Numbered from the stretch's first letter, positions 9,140 through 18,031 are shown. The stretch is 63,845 nt of DNA from Olsenella_L sp051876355 (GCA_051876355.1 JBJEHU010000002.1:1-63845); one strand, 5' to 3'. Numbers and translations are program-made. The notes: generated from the letters alone by a model not told the origin.

Positions 9140-10339
9140 TTGACCGCAACAACTGCTTCCGGCATGAGCCGGACGCGTGCCCATATCTGCCTGGCACTCC
9201 TGGTCCTCTTGGGATTCTCCCTTGGCTGCTCCGAGTTTGCCGTCATCGGCATCGAATCCGACCTGGCAGAAGACCTCAATGTGAGCCTTGCTGCGGCAGG
9301 CCAGCTCATCAGCCTCTTTGCCCTCCCCTATGCGGTCGTGACGCCAGTACTCGCGCTCTCGTGCGGGCGCTTCCGGCGATACAGCCTCCTTCTCGTCTAT
9401 AGCCTCATCTTCTGTGCCGGCAACATCATCTCTGCTGCCGCCTCGAGCTTCGGTGTGCTCCTCGTCTCCCGCATCCTTATCGGTGCGGTCTCAGGCGAGC
9501 TTCTGGCCGTCGGCCTCACGTTCATCCCCGAGCTCACCTCTCCCGAGAAGAGCTCCTGGGCGCTCTCGCTTGTCTATGCGTCCTATTCTGTCGCTATGGT
9601 CGTCGCGACCTCTGCCGGCAAGTTCATCGCGGACACGCTGAACTGGCATGTCTTCATGTACGGCGTGCTTGCGCTTGCAGTCCTTACCTGCGTGCTCTGC
9701 CTTCTCATCCTTCCGCGCCAGGGCGCGACCGACGAGTCTGCCACATTCAAGGAGCAGGCACGCCTCTTCACGGAGCCTCAGGTCATCGCAGCGATGCTGA
9801 TCTTCGTCTTCGGGGTCGGCGCGGTCTATACGTTCTATGGCTACGTGACGCCCTACCTCGAGACCATCCTCCATATGGATACGGTCGCCGCCTCGACGAC
9901 GCTCATGGCCTACGGCGCCGTGACGTTCATCTCGAACCTCGCCGGCGGCTGGATCGACTCCCACTTCGGCGTCCATGCCCTCATCGTCACCTTCCTTGCC
10001 CAGGCACTCGTGCTTCTCGGTATCTGGTTCGCAGGCGGAGACACCGCCCCTGCCCTTGCCCTCATCTTCGCCCTTGCGCTTCTCATGTATCTGGCATCGG
10101 TTCCCTGCGTCTCCCTCTTCATGCATGCCGCACGTGCCCGCCATCCCAAGGCCCTGACGCTTGCAAGCTCGCTCGAGCCGATGTCGTTCAATATCGGCAT
10201 CGCCTTCGGCACGGCTGTCGGCGGTGCTGTCGTCTCAGGCGCAGGGCTTGGATCTCTGGGGCTTGTGGCAGCAGCGCTTTCCGTCATTGCCGCCGCAACG
10301 GCTGCCGTGACGACTATGCTTGCAGGGAAGCATGCGTGA
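9140..10339 (+). CDS. MFS transporter, drug/sugar efflux type
   Basis: 399 residues with about 12 membrane segments. TTG 9140 is chosen because GCGAGG lies 9 bases upstream; ATG 9164 has no visible site. CSEFAVIGIESDLAEDL in the first helix corresponds to the SEFMPVG segment of the divergent neighbour, so the two are paralogues of the same efflux subgroup. Its stop overlaps a GTG of the next frame, but the small downstream gene probably starts slightly later, so the two are likely co-transcribed. The substrate is unknown. Confidence 0.85.
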   Translation: MTATTASGMSRTRAHICLALLVLLGFSLGCSEFAVIGIESDLAEDLNVSLAAAGQLISLFALPYAVVTPVLALSCGRFRRYSLLLVYSLIFCAGNIISAAASSFGVLLVSRILIGAVSGELLAVGLTFIPELTSPEKSSWALSLVYASYSVAMVVATSAGKFIADTLNWHVFMYGVLALAVLTCVLCLLILPRQGATDESATFKEQARLFTEPQVIAAMLIFVFGVGAVYTFYGYVTPYLETILHMDTVAASTTLMAYGAVTFISNLAGGWIDSHFGVHALIVTFLAQALVLLGIWFAGGDTAPALALIFALALLMYLASVPCVSLFMHAARARHPKALTLASSLEPMSFNIGIAFGTAVGGAVVSGAGLGSLGLVAAALSVIAAATAAVTTMLAGKHA

Positions 10340-10350
10340 GAAAGGAAGCC

Positions 10351-10803
10351 ATGATGGACGAATATGGGATGGCGCTTCAGGACCTCGTGTCTGCTGCCCA
10401 GGAGATCGGCTATCCGAAGGAGTTCGGCCTTGCGCTTGCACAGTACGTGCGCGGCCCCAAGACGATGCTGCGCATGGCAGAATATCTGCGCCGCTGCCGT
10501 CCGCATTCCTTCGAGGAGGCAGCTGACGAGGCCGTGACGCTCGTCTCCGAGCGCAGCCGCTGGATCGAGCAGGAGCGCTCCGAGGAGGCACAGGCCGCCT
10601 TCACCGCCTTCATGAACCGCCCGCGCGCCGAGGATGAAGCTGTGGACTGGACCGACGAGTCATGGCACGAGATGACAGAAGCGGAGTTTTACGGCGACCC
10701 GGAAGACGGGGAGATGGATTCCTTCGCCCAGGGAGAAGACGACGGAGCGGCAGAGGATGCCGGCCCCTACAACTGCGATTTCGATGACTCCATCCCCTGG
10801 TAG
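10351..10803 (+). CDS. hypothetical acidic protein
   Basis: About 150 residues. ATG 10351 is preferred over GTG 10336 because AAAGGAA lies just upstream. The first 80 residues are helical (LVSAAQEIGYPKEFGLALAQ and on); the last 60 are highly acidic and end in DDSIPW. There are no cysteine motifs or membrane segments. It is probably co-transcribed with the preceding MFS gene and ends three bases before the stop of the convergent GH25 gene. Family not recognised. Confidence 0.75.
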   Translation: MMDEYGMALQDLVSAAQEIGYPKEFGLALAQYVRGPKTMLRMAEYLRRCRPHSFEEAADEAVTLVSERSRWIEQERSEEAQAAFTAFMNRPRAEDEAVDWTDESWHEMTEAEFYGDPEDGEMDSFAQGEDDGAAEDAGPYNCDFDDSIPW

Positions 10804-10806
10804 CTT

Positions 10807-11835
10807 CTAGGCGAATGTGGACTGGAGCACCTTCGAGACATCGAGGTCAAGGTCCACATACCCATCTATCCCCGAGACCGTGCCTTCGGCAGAGTACTGC
10901 CAGATCGCGAATGGGATGTCGGCAGACGGCAGGTCCGTATAGGAGGCAAGCCAGTAGCCATACTCCCAGAGACCGGCATATTCCATGTCTTGAAGGTCGT
11001 AGATGTTACCGTAGACCATGGCGGTACGGCCCGAGGCGGCAATCCGGTCGCAGAAGGCCTTCGCGACGGCATACATGTCATCTGCGCTCATCCCAGAGAT
11101 GCGGGCGCCATCAGAGCCTGTCGGCTCGAAGTCGAAGACGACCGGATACACGAGGTTCGTGCTTCCAAGCTCCGAGAGCACGAAGTCTGCCTCCTCCTCT
11201 GCCTCCGCCACGGTCGTTGCCTGCGAGTAGAAGTAGACGCCGATGTTGAGGCCTGCCATCTGGGCACCGAGCAGGTTCTGCTTGAAGCAGGAGTCGAGCT
11301 GTATCGTGCCGGATTCCGTGCCGCGGTAGCCGACACGGATGATCGCGAACGATATGCCGTCTGCGCGCACCTTGTGCCAGTCGATATCTCCCTGGTGGGC
11401 CGATACGTCGATGCCGGATCTGCTCTCCTCCGTGCCAGAGACGACGTAGTGCAGCCTGCCATCGACACCGCGCACCAGGAAGTTCCAGTTGTAGGGGTCA
11501 GTCGCGACTGCATCGGCGCTTGGCAGCTTCGCTCCATAGAACGTGCCCGAGACCGTAGGCTCCCACATATAGAAATGGATGCCGAGAGCTATGGCTGCAG
11601 CGATGGCAGCAAGAACTGCGACGATCTTCGCACGGTGGCGGAAGAGCTCCTGCTTCTTCGTGAGCTTCTTCTTCGCATGCTTCGTCGCCACATGCTTGGC
11701 AGATGCCGTCTTCTTGGAAGATGCGCCCTTGGAGGAAGATGTGCTCTTGGCAGTGCTGGAGCCTTTCGAAGACGTCTTCTTGGTCTTTGCCGCATGCTTT
11801 GCTGCATGCTGGCCCGCGCTCTTCTTCTCTGCCAT
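10807..11835 (-). CDS. membrane-anchored GH25 lysozyme
   Basis: 342 residues from ATG 11835, which has AGGAAGGGG upstream. The first 65 residues are a Lys/Ala/Ser-rich basic stretch, followed by one hydrophobic segment (VAVLAAIAAAIALGIHFYM) that would act as a signal anchor. The catalytic domain is glycoside hydrolase family 25: GIDVSAHQGDIDW and VVFDFEP carry the conserved Asp and Glu residues. GH25 enzymes cleave beta-1,4 bonds of peptidoglycan. The basic N-terminus should stay in the cytoplasm with the enzyme outside. It probably serves in cell-wall turnover. Confidence 0.92.
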   Translation of the reverse strand: MAEKKSAGQHAAKHAAKTKKTSSKGSSTAKSTSSSKGASSKKTASAKHVATKHAKKKLTKKQELFRHRAKIVAVLAAIAAAIALGIHFYMWEPTVSGTFYGAKLPSADAVATDPYNWNFLVRGVDGRLHYVVSGTEESRSGIDVSAHQGDIDWHKVRADGISFAIIRVGYRGTESGTIQLDSCFKQNLLGAQMAGLNIGVYFYSQATTVAEAEEEADFVLSELGSTNLVYPVVFDFEPTGSDGARISGMSADDMYAVAKAFCDRIAASGRTAMVYGNIYDLQDMEYAGLWEYGYWLASYTDLPSADIPFAIWQYSAEGTVSGIDGYVDLDLDVSKVLQSTFA

Positions 11836-12048
11836 CGCATCCCCTTCCTCGCTCTGCGTCAATCCATCATAGCCGAGCAGGCTCAGCTGTCCTGAAAACC
11901 ATTAGGTCACCTTGCCTTGGCGCTGTCCTGTTTCCTGCGCTTGCAGATGCGCGGCCGCGGCAGGCCGGAAGTTGCGCTAACATCGAATCCTGACTAGCAG
12001 GAGAGCAGCGGCCGGAAGGCCCATAGCATATTCGGAAGGACAGGCTCC

Positions 12049-12516
12049 ATGAGCACGAACTTTCTCTCACCGCTCCGCATCGAGGTCCTCTGCCTGACCC
12101 GCGTCGAATTCACGGCGGAAGAGGAGATTCCCGATACCTATGATGCGAGCTTCACGCTCACGACCATTCCCCAGCCGCTCGAAGAGGCCACGGAGGACGG
12201 CGAAGAGCTCTGGCGCATCGATGTGCCTCTGACCGTGAAGCTTGCCCTCACCGAGACCGGCAATCGCGACAAGGTCTATGCCCGTTCGACGCTCGAAGGC
12301 CACACCGTTGTCGCCGTGCCGAAATCTGCCCTCGGAAAGGACAGCGACCCGGCACAGGTGCTCCGCACCCAGGGCGTCATGGCCCTCTATTCGCACATGC
12401 GCTCGAACTTCGTGACGCTCACGGCCCAGACAGCCCTGAACGGCTTCATCCTGCCCGCTATCGACCCCGTCGCCTTCATCCAGTCCGTGAGGGAAGACAA
12501 GCCAGAGCAGAAGTAG
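12049..12516 (+). CDS. SecB-like protein
   Basis: 155 residues. The C-terminal half carries the pattern of SecB chaperones: after a beta-rich core comes a helix with MALYSHMRSNFVTLT and then a Pro-rich FILPAIDPVAFI, matching the SecB region where the protein dimerises and the final loop begins. SecB holds unfolded proteins for export or, in toxin-antitoxin-chaperone systems, protects antitoxins. Classical SecB is proteobacterial; remote homologues occur in Gram-positives. No toxin gene adjoins it here. Assignment rests on pattern similarity. Confidence 0.55.
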   Translation: MSTNFLSPLRIEVLCLTRVEFTAEEEIPDTYDASFTLTTIPQPLEEATEDGEELWRIDVPLTVKLALTETGNRDKVYARSTLEGHTVVAVPKSALGKDSDPAQVLRTQGVMALYSHMRSNFVTLTAQTALNGFILPAIDPVAFIQSVREDKPEQK

Positions 12517-12541
12517 GCAGGCACGAGATTGCCCGAACATG

Positions 12542-12576
12542 AGGAAGGCCAGGAGGATGAATCTCCTGGCCTTCCT
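12542..12576. terminator. bidirectional terminator
   Basis: A perfect 14-bp inverted repeat, AGGAAGGCCAGGAG (12542-12555) with CTCCTGGCCTTCCT (12563-12576) and a 7-base loop, lies between two convergent genes. Confidence 0.85.
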
Positions 12577-12583
12577 TCATATC

Positions 12584-13375
12584 TCAGCGCTTCCGGTGCT
12601 TCTTCTGCTTCTTGGGCTCAGGTGCGGCCTTGTAGCGTGCATCTCCCGGTCCATATGCCTCATAGAGCGAAGGCAGGCGCTCGGCCAGATTCTGGGCCTC
12701 GATGGAGGCATGCTCGCAGACTGCACGGGCGCTGTCTTCCGTGAACATCCTCTTCCTCATCCACTTCCAGGGAAGCATGGACCCGAGCCAGAAGCGGCCC
12801 GTGAGATGGAGCCCTTCCCCTGTCGTATGGAAGAGGCCGATGAAGCGCGTGCGCATGAGCGCACCGTGGTTCGTGCCGATCTCTGCGCAGAGCGCATACG
12901 GCACGCCCTTTGCATGGAGCTTCTTCGGATCGAGCGCACACTCCTCAGGCTTCACGAAGCGGATGGTCGAGGCCGTCCCCTCGCCACCGACACGCTCTGT
13001 CACATAGACCATGTTGTTCTCGAAATGCGGACGTTCCGGACGCTCGAAATAGGCAGCATCGGCTTCACGGAACTGGATGGTCTCGTGCGATTCGGGATAG
13101 AGCGCGCTGTAGCGCTCATCTGCCTTCGGACACCACCAGATGAACCAGCGGAGCATGTCAGGCGTGACGCCGGGAAGGCTGCAGGAGATGGCAACCTGCC
13201 ATACACCGTCTTCGTCGAGCCTGTATCCTGTCTCCTGGGCCAGAGCGGCGTCCTCTGCAAGCTCGTCTGCCTGTCCCTCGCCCACAAGCGTGATATGCGG
13301 ATTTGCAAGGGCACCCACGATCTCGAGCGGAAGCTCTGCGCTCGGACGCCCTTTCCATTCCTCGATGCCGTCCAT
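12584..13375 (-). CDS. PhlG/phloretin hydrolase-like C-C bond hydrolase
   Basis: 263 residues. The protein resembles 2,4-diacetylphloroglucinol hydrolase (PhlG) and phloretin hydrolase, zinc enzymes that cut a C-C bond next to a phenolic ring. Visible signatures are MLRWFIWWCPKADERY followed by YPESHE (first metal His), an acidic residue in YVTERVGGEG, FHTTGEGLHLTGRFW, and a helix with EHASIE giving the His-x3-Glu metal pair. In PhlG the zinc ligands are two His and two Glu in this order. The last 15 residues are a basic tail. Phloretin hydrolysis yields phloroglucinol and a phenylpropionate, so this could be a dietary-flavonoid enzyme; a tannase-like esterase lies 3 kb away. The exact substrate is inferred. 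Confidence 0.7.
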   Translation of the reverse strand: MDGIEEWKGRPSAELPLEIVGALANPHITLVGEGQADELAEDAALAQETGYRLDEDGVWQVAISCSLPGVTPDMLRWFIWWCPKADERYSALYPESHETIQFREADAAYFERPERPHFENNMVYVTERVGGEGTASTIRFVKPEECALDPKKLHAKGVPYALCAEIGTNHGALMRTRFIGLFHTTGEGLHLTGRFWLGSMLPWKWMRKRMFTEDSARAVCEHASIEAQNLAERLPSLYEAYGPGDARYKAAPEPKKQKKHRKR

Positions 13376-13476
13376 CTCTTCTCTCTCCTTCCACGCACAT
13401 ATATGACCTACCCGAACATAAGGCCTGTAGCCAAAAATCTCCGAAGCAGCAGAATGGCCCAGAAAGACGCCCTCCC

Positions 13477-13506
13477 AGCCAAGGCTGGAAGGGCGTGCGA
13501 GGGGAA
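13477..13506 (-). terminator. terminator after the radical SAM gene
   Basis: The arms ACGCCCTCCCAGCC (13477-13490) and GGCTGGAAGGGCGT (13493-13506) pair with one mismatch. On the minus strand the hairpin is followed by CTTTCT. Confidence 0.8.
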
Positions 13507-13530
13507 AGAGCTTTCTCTTGCGCGAAGATG

Positions 13531-14997
13531 CTAGTCGAGCACGGCGGCATTCTGCTCGTCGTCACGCTCGATGCGCTCGGCACGCTCCTTCGGGCTCTTG
13601 CCGGAGACATCGTTTCCGTATTCCTTCTGTCCGGTCGGATGCTGCTCGAGCCAGATCTCGTTGCCGACAGGCGCCCATGCCTTTGCATACGGCGTCGTCC
13701 TTGCGCAGAGATGGTCCACATCCTCCGGTGCCACATACTCGGTCGAATGGGCATCTGCCTCATGCACGATCCTCGGCAGCACAGCCGGATTCTCGAGCAT
13801 CGGGCAAGGACGGAGCATGTTCTTGTTCCATGGATAGTTCTCGCGATACGCCTGGAAGATCGGCTGGTGCAGGCACTCCTGCCAGCTCATGTTCTTGATG
13901 TTCGCATTCGAGTAGTGGATGAAGACGCAGGGCTCCACATCGCCGCGGGCATTCACATGGCAGAAGATGCGGCCTCCTGCGATGCAGCCGCCGACATATT
14001 CGCCGTCATTCTGGAAGTCCATAGCGAAGATCTGCTTGCCACCTTCGTAGCCACGCACCTTCCTGATGCGGTCGATCATGTACTTGCGCTGCTCAATCGT
14101 CGGCATGAGGTCGGCATTGGCACCCTCACCGACCGGCATGTAGTGGAAATACCAGGCCCAGCGGCAGCCCTTCGCAATGATCGTGTCGAAGTACTCGTCC
14201 GAGGTGACCTCTTCGGTATTGAGACGGGTATAGGCCGTCGAAGTGCCGTAGAGCAGGCCATTTTTGTGCATGAGGTCAAAGGCGTCCATGACCTCCTGGT
14301 AGGAGCCCTTGCCACGCCTTCCATCGTTCGAGGCAGGCGTGCCCTCGAGCGAGACGGAGAAGATGATGTTGCCGAGACGCTTGACCTCGTCGCAGAATGG
14401 CTGGTCGATGAGCGACGCATTCGTGAAGATGTTGAAGAGACAGTCCGAGTGCTTCTCCGCAAGCTTCAGCACGTCCTTCTTGCGGACAAGCGGCTCTCCG
14501 CCTGTGAGCATGAAGAGGTGCGTGCCGAGCGCCTTGGCCTCTGTCACGAGACGGTCCATCTCATCGAACGTGAGGTTGAGCGTCTTCTCGTAGTCTGCCG
14601 CCCAGCAGCCGATGCAGTGCTTGTTGCAGGCAGAGGTCGGGTCGAAGATCACGATCCAGGGCACATTGCACTGCAGCTTCTCGGCATTCGCGATCGTGTC
14701 GCGGTAGCCGCGGAATGCTGCCTCATAGGCACCGTTGAGGACAGCAGTCTTCAGGACATTGGGGTCGGTCTCGTCGATGACACGGAAGATCCACTGCTCC
14801 CACTTCGACCCCGGATAGAGGGCCGTCTTGATGCCCTTCGCGGCACCCGGCACGGAGTCCTTCAGGAGCTTCGTTGCCATGTCCACGAGATGCTGGATGT
14901 TCTTTTCCCTGTCCTCGCCAGACCCCGCCTTGATGATCTGGTCAATCACGGCAGAGAACGCCTTGCGCTCTGCGGCATGCACGATCTTTGTCTGCAT
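13531..14997 (-). CDS. radical SAM protein with C-terminal SPASM-like region
   Basis: 488 residues. The cluster motif SACNKHCIGC gives Cys124, Cys128 and Cys131 (CxxxCxxC), which bind the 4Fe-4S cluster that reduces SAM. LTGGEPL follows as the SAM-binding GGE motif. A C-terminal set of cysteines (GGCIAGGRIFCHVN, VEPCVF, RPCPM) matches a SPASM/Twitch auxiliary cluster. About 110 helical residues precede the radical SAM core. The start has AAGGAG plus AAGGAA upstream. It is divergent from a TetR gene with a large palindrome between them, so it is probably the regulated target. The reaction is unknown. Confidence 0.85.
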   Translation of the reverse strand: MQTKIVHAAERKAFSAVIDQIIKAGSGEDREKNIQHLVDMATKLLKDSVPGAAKGIKTALYPGSKWEQWIFRVIDETDPNVLKTAVLNGAYEAAFRGYRDTIANAEKLQCNVPWIVIFDPTSACNKHCIGCWAADYEKTLNLTFDEMDRLVTEAKALGTHLFMLTGGEPLVRKKDVLKLAEKHSDCLFNIFTNASLIDQPFCDEVKRLGNIIFSVSLEGTPASNDGRRGKGSYQEVMDAFDLMHKNGLLYGTSTAYTRLNTEEVTSDEYFDTIIAKGCRWAWYFHYMPVGEGANADLMPTIEQRKYMIDRIRKVRGYEGGKQIFAMDFQNDGEYVGGCIAGGRIFCHVNARGDVEPCVFIHYSNANIKNMSWQECLHQPIFQAYRENYPWNKNMLRPCPMLENPAVLPRIVHEADAHSTEYVAPEDVDHLCARTTPYAKAWAPVGNEIWLEQHPTGQKEYGNDVSGKSPKERAERIERDDEQNAAVLD

Positions 14998-15078
14998 TTC
15001 CTTGCTCCTTATCTGGAACGGAAATTTTCTCTCTTGTCAGTATCAGCTGTTTACCCACCTTTTTAATGCGTAAAATGA

Positions 15079-15118
15079 TATATAGAATAGTGTTTTCAAT
15101 ACACTATGTATCTATATA
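15079..15118. promoter_or_regulatory. TetR-type operator between radical SAM and TetR genes
   Basis: Perfect arms ATAGTGT (15087-15093) and ACACTAT (15101-15107) surround a 7-base centre. Outer arms TATATAGA (15079-15086) and TCTATATA (15111-15118) extend the symmetry with a 3-base offset. The site lies in the 169-base divergent promoter region, consistent with autoregulation by the adjacent TetR protein. Confidence 0.7.
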
Positions 15119-15166
15119 TGAAGCTATGCATACAGGGCAGCAGCAGACTGTCTGGAAAGAGGGCCT

Positions 15167-15742
15167 ATGCATCGGGAAAAATCCACAGACAAGAGGATTC
15201 TGCGCACAAAGCGGGCAATCGAGCAGGCCCTGCTCGCGCTTCTCGCAAAGCGTCCGCTCGACAAGATCACGGTCGAAGACCTCTGCGAAGAGGCCCTTGT
15301 GAACAGGGGCACGTTCTATCGGCACTACCACGACAAGTATGAGGTGGCCGAGAGCCTCGCGAGGCGCGGCCTTGCTGCCTTCGAGGACGAGGCGCTCTCC
15401 GCCGTGCGGAGCCTTGCGAACGGAAGCCCTGCACCGGAAGCAGAGGACCTCGACGAGGCGCCGCTCGAGATCCTCGTGCCGCTCAAGGACTATATGCTCG
15501 ACGGCACAAGCGTCGAGGACCATGTTCGCCAGATCATGGAAGATGCCCTGGGCATCCTCTCGCAGGCAGGCATGCTCGAGCAGGATCCTGCAACCGAGGC
15601 GTGGGCCTATACGGAGCTGGCCTTCGAGTACTCGCGCTACTGCCGCTCTGTCCGCCATCCCGTATCGGTGGACTCCTATGTCGCCGCCATCCTCGAAGCC
15701 GCGAGCATCTACCAGAAGATCCTCGAGCCTCCCGAGCGCTAG
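15167..15742 (+). CDS. TetR/AcrR family transcriptional regulator
   Basis: 191 residues. The N-terminal helix-turn-helix is typical of TetR: RTKRAIEQALLALLAKRPLDKITVEDL as two sentences of helix, then VNRGTFYRHYHDKYEV as the recognition helix. The C-terminal 120 residues form the divergent ligand-binding and dimer domain. It is transcribed away from the radical SAM gene and probably controls both genes through the palindrome at 15079-15118. The effector is unknown; phenolic or antimicrobial ligands are common for the family. Confidence 0.9.
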   Translation: MHREKSTDKRILRTKRAIEQALLALLAKRPLDKITVEDLCEEALVNRGTFYRHYHDKYEVAESLARRGLAAFEDEALSAVRSLANGSPAPEAEDLDEAPLEILVPLKDYMLDGTSVEDHVRQIMEDALGILSQAGMLEQDPATEAWAYTELAFEYSRYCRSVRHPVSVDSYVAAILEAASIYQKILEPPER

Positions 15743-15935
15743 CGGACTTCAGGTTTCGTACATCTTGCTTTTCAGTTACCTCAATGCTTGTGGCCCTTCG
15801 GCGCAGCCGGCTCCATAGCTGAAAGTCCAGGCCCCTTCCGGAAACACTCAGAGCCAAGCGCGGGCAGAACCTACTCGCAAGAACGTGCCATTGCCGGATG
15901 AATCTTGGCGCGACGCGCACAATCTCGAGGAGCCC

Positions 15936-17948
15936 ATGATGAGCAGCGAGACGAAGCGATTTGATTACGCAGCAAGGACCATGAGCAGAAGGGCATTCGT
16001 GGCAGGGACCGGAGCAGGGCTTCTTGCCCTCTCTGCCTGCTCGGGCCAATCCGCGCAGGATGCGGAAGACACGGACACGACAGCATCATCTGCCCTCGGC
16101 GAGAACCCGGACGATGCAGAGAAGCTTGCCATCTCTTCCGATTCCTGGAGCTACGATGCGGACTCCAACACCTACTACCAGATCGGCCTTCCCTACTGCG
16201 CCAATCCCGAAGCGGATGCCTATGAATCCATGGGGGTATACGTGCCGGGATCCTATTTCAAGGGCACGAAGAACGACGACGGCACCTACAGCTGCACGAT
16301 AGACAGCACAGCCATCTGCGGCAACTTCACAGCTGCAACCGCTCCTGTCGTGATCCCCATCAACACGGCAGGATATGCAGCCCAAGCAGCACCGACCTCG
16401 TATAGCGCACAGGGACTCACCGACTACCTCGAGGCAGGACTTATCTATGTCTATCCTGGCGCACGCGGCAGGAACAATGGAACGAACGACGACGGCACAT
16501 CCTTTGCAGGCGGCGCTCCCTGGGGCGTCACGGACTTCAAGGCTGCCATCAGGGCACTGCGCTATAGCGCGGCAAGCATCCCTGGAGGAGCCGAGCACAT
16601 CTTTACGTTCGGCCACTCGGGCGGCGGTGCCCAGAGCTCGCTTGTCGGCACGACTGGCGACTCGGCGCTCTATGCACCCTATCTCGAGCACATCGGCGCC
16701 CTCTTCACAGACAGGGATGGCAAGGCCCTGAGCGATGCAATCGACGGCGCCATGTGCTGGTGCCCCATCACGTCGCTCGATATCGCAGATGAGGCGTATG
16801 AGTGGATGATGGGCCAGTTCGGAGATTCCGGCACCCGTGCCGATGGCACCTGGACAAGGCAGCTCTCCTCCGACATGGCAGAAAAGTTCGCCGACTACGT
16901 CAATACCATGGCCTTCACGAAGGACGGCGAGATGCTCGAGCTCACGGAGGGCGGCGAAGGCACCTATACCGCAGGCTCCTATTATGAGATGGTCGTCTCT
17001 GCGATCGAGGACTCCCTCAACGACTTCCTGGCAGATACGGAGTTTCCCTATACGCCGTCGAGCACGACGATGGCAGACGGCGGCTTTGCCGGAGGCGGCA
17101 CCTCTGGCGGCACTCCTTCCGGCCCTGCACCTTCAGGAGATGCGCCCACAGGAGATATGTCTTCAAGCAGCGCACTGACGGGGTCGGCTCCCTCCAGCTC
17201 TGCTCCGACAGGCTCTGCCCTATCCGACAACAGCAGCACCGGCGAAGCTCCGTCAGGCGCAGCTCCTTCTGCTCAGGGCAGCGCCAGCAACACATCTTCC
17301 GATGCCACGACGTATGAGACCGCGGAAGACTACATCGCCTCGCTCAATGAGGACACGGCGTGGGTGAGCTATGACTCCTCCACGAACACGGCCACGATCT
17401 CCGGCATGGGAGATTTCGTCACGCACTGCAAGACAGCGACGAAGGATGTCGGCGCATTCGACGAGCTCGACCGCGGCGCTGCCGAGAACTATCTCTTCGG
17501 CACCGGCACAAGCGACAATCTGCACTTCGACAGGATCATGGCAGAGCTCCTCGACGAGAACGAGGATGTCTATGCGAAGCTCTCGGATTTCGACGAGTCC
17601 TACGTCTCTGCCTATGCAGGCGACCTCGAGAGCACCGACGACCTCGGTACCGTGAGTGCAGACCGCCAGAACATGTACAACCCGCTCTACTTCGCAGCGA
17701 AGAGCCTCGACGGCTACGGCACCTCGACCATCTGCCCGCACTGGCGCATCCGTACCGGCATCGAGCAGGGCGACACCTCGCTCACGACCGAGCTTGACCT
17801 CGCGCTCGTGCTTGAAGAGAATCCAGGCGTCCAGGATGTGGACTTCGCGACCGTCTGGGGAAAGGGACACACGACAGCCGAACGCAGCGGCTCTGCTGCA
17901 ACGAACTTCATCTCCTGGGTTGAGTCCTGCAGCGGCGCTGCGCAATAA
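15936..17948 (+). CDS. tannase-like alpha/beta hydrolase, Tat-exported lipoprotein
   Basis: About 670 residues from ATG 15936 or 15939, with GAGGAG upstream. A twin-arginine SRRAF is followed by a hydrophobic stretch and the lipobox LSAC (Cys35), so it should be exported by Tat and lipidated. The catalytic core resembles subtype B bacterial tannases: FGHSGGGAQSS carries nucleophile Ser228, and GKGHTTAE near the end carries the probable catalytic His645. Tannase splits galloyl esters to gallate. A Ser/Pro/Gly/Thr-rich tract of about 75 residues (around 384-458) interrupts the core and is probably a flexible loop in the lid region. Feruloyl-esterase-like activity is an alternative. A PhlG-like enzyme nearby fits polyphenol use. 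Confidence 0.7.
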   Translation: MMSSETKRFDYAARTMSRRAFVAGTGAGLLALSACSGQSAQDAEDTDTTASSALGENPDDAEKLAISSDSWSYDADSNTYYQIGLPYCANPEADAYESMGVYVPGSYFKGTKNDDGTYSCTIDSTAICGNFTAATAPVVIPINTAGYAAQAAPTSYSAQGLTDYLEAGLIYVYPGARGRNNGTNDDGTSFAGGAPWGVTDFKAAIRALRYSAASIPGGAEHIFTFGHSGGGAQSSLVGTTGDSALYAPYLEHIGALFTDRDGKALSDAIDGAMCWCPITSLDIADEAYEWMMGQFGDSGTRADGTWTRQLSSDMAEKFADYVNTMAFTKDGEMLELTEGGEGTYTAGSYYEMVVSAIEDSLNDFLADTEFPYTPSSTTMADGGFAGGGTSGGTPSGPAPSGDAPTGDMSSSSALTGSAPSSSAPTGSALSDNSSTGEAPSGAAPSAQGSASNTSSDATTYETAEDYIASLNEDTAWVSYDSSTNTATISGMGDFVTHCKTATKDVGAFDELDRGAAENYLFGTGTSDNLHFDRIMAELLDENEDVYAKLSDFDESYVSAYAGDLESTDDLGTVSADRQNMYNPLYFAAKSLDGYGTSTICPHWRIRTGIEQGDTSLTTELDLALVLEENPGVQDVDFATVWGKGHTTAERSGSAATNFISWVESCSGAAQ

Positions 17949-17971
17949 CCTTGGCTCAGAGGCACGGATAT

Positions 17972-17994
17972 CCAAGGTTATCCGATAACCTTGG
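17972..17994. promoter_or_regulatory. 23-bp palindrome with a one-base centre
   Basis: CCAAGGTTATC (17972-17982) and GATAACCTTGG (17984-17994) are perfect 11-bp arms around a single C. A half copy, ATAACCTTGG (17945-17954), overlaps the stop of the tannase-like gene. The centre is too small for a good RNA loop, so a protein-binding site is as likely as a terminator. Confidence 0.45.
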
Positions 17995-18031
17995 AATTGC
18001 TCCGTCCGAAAGCACTGCAATGGACAACCAA

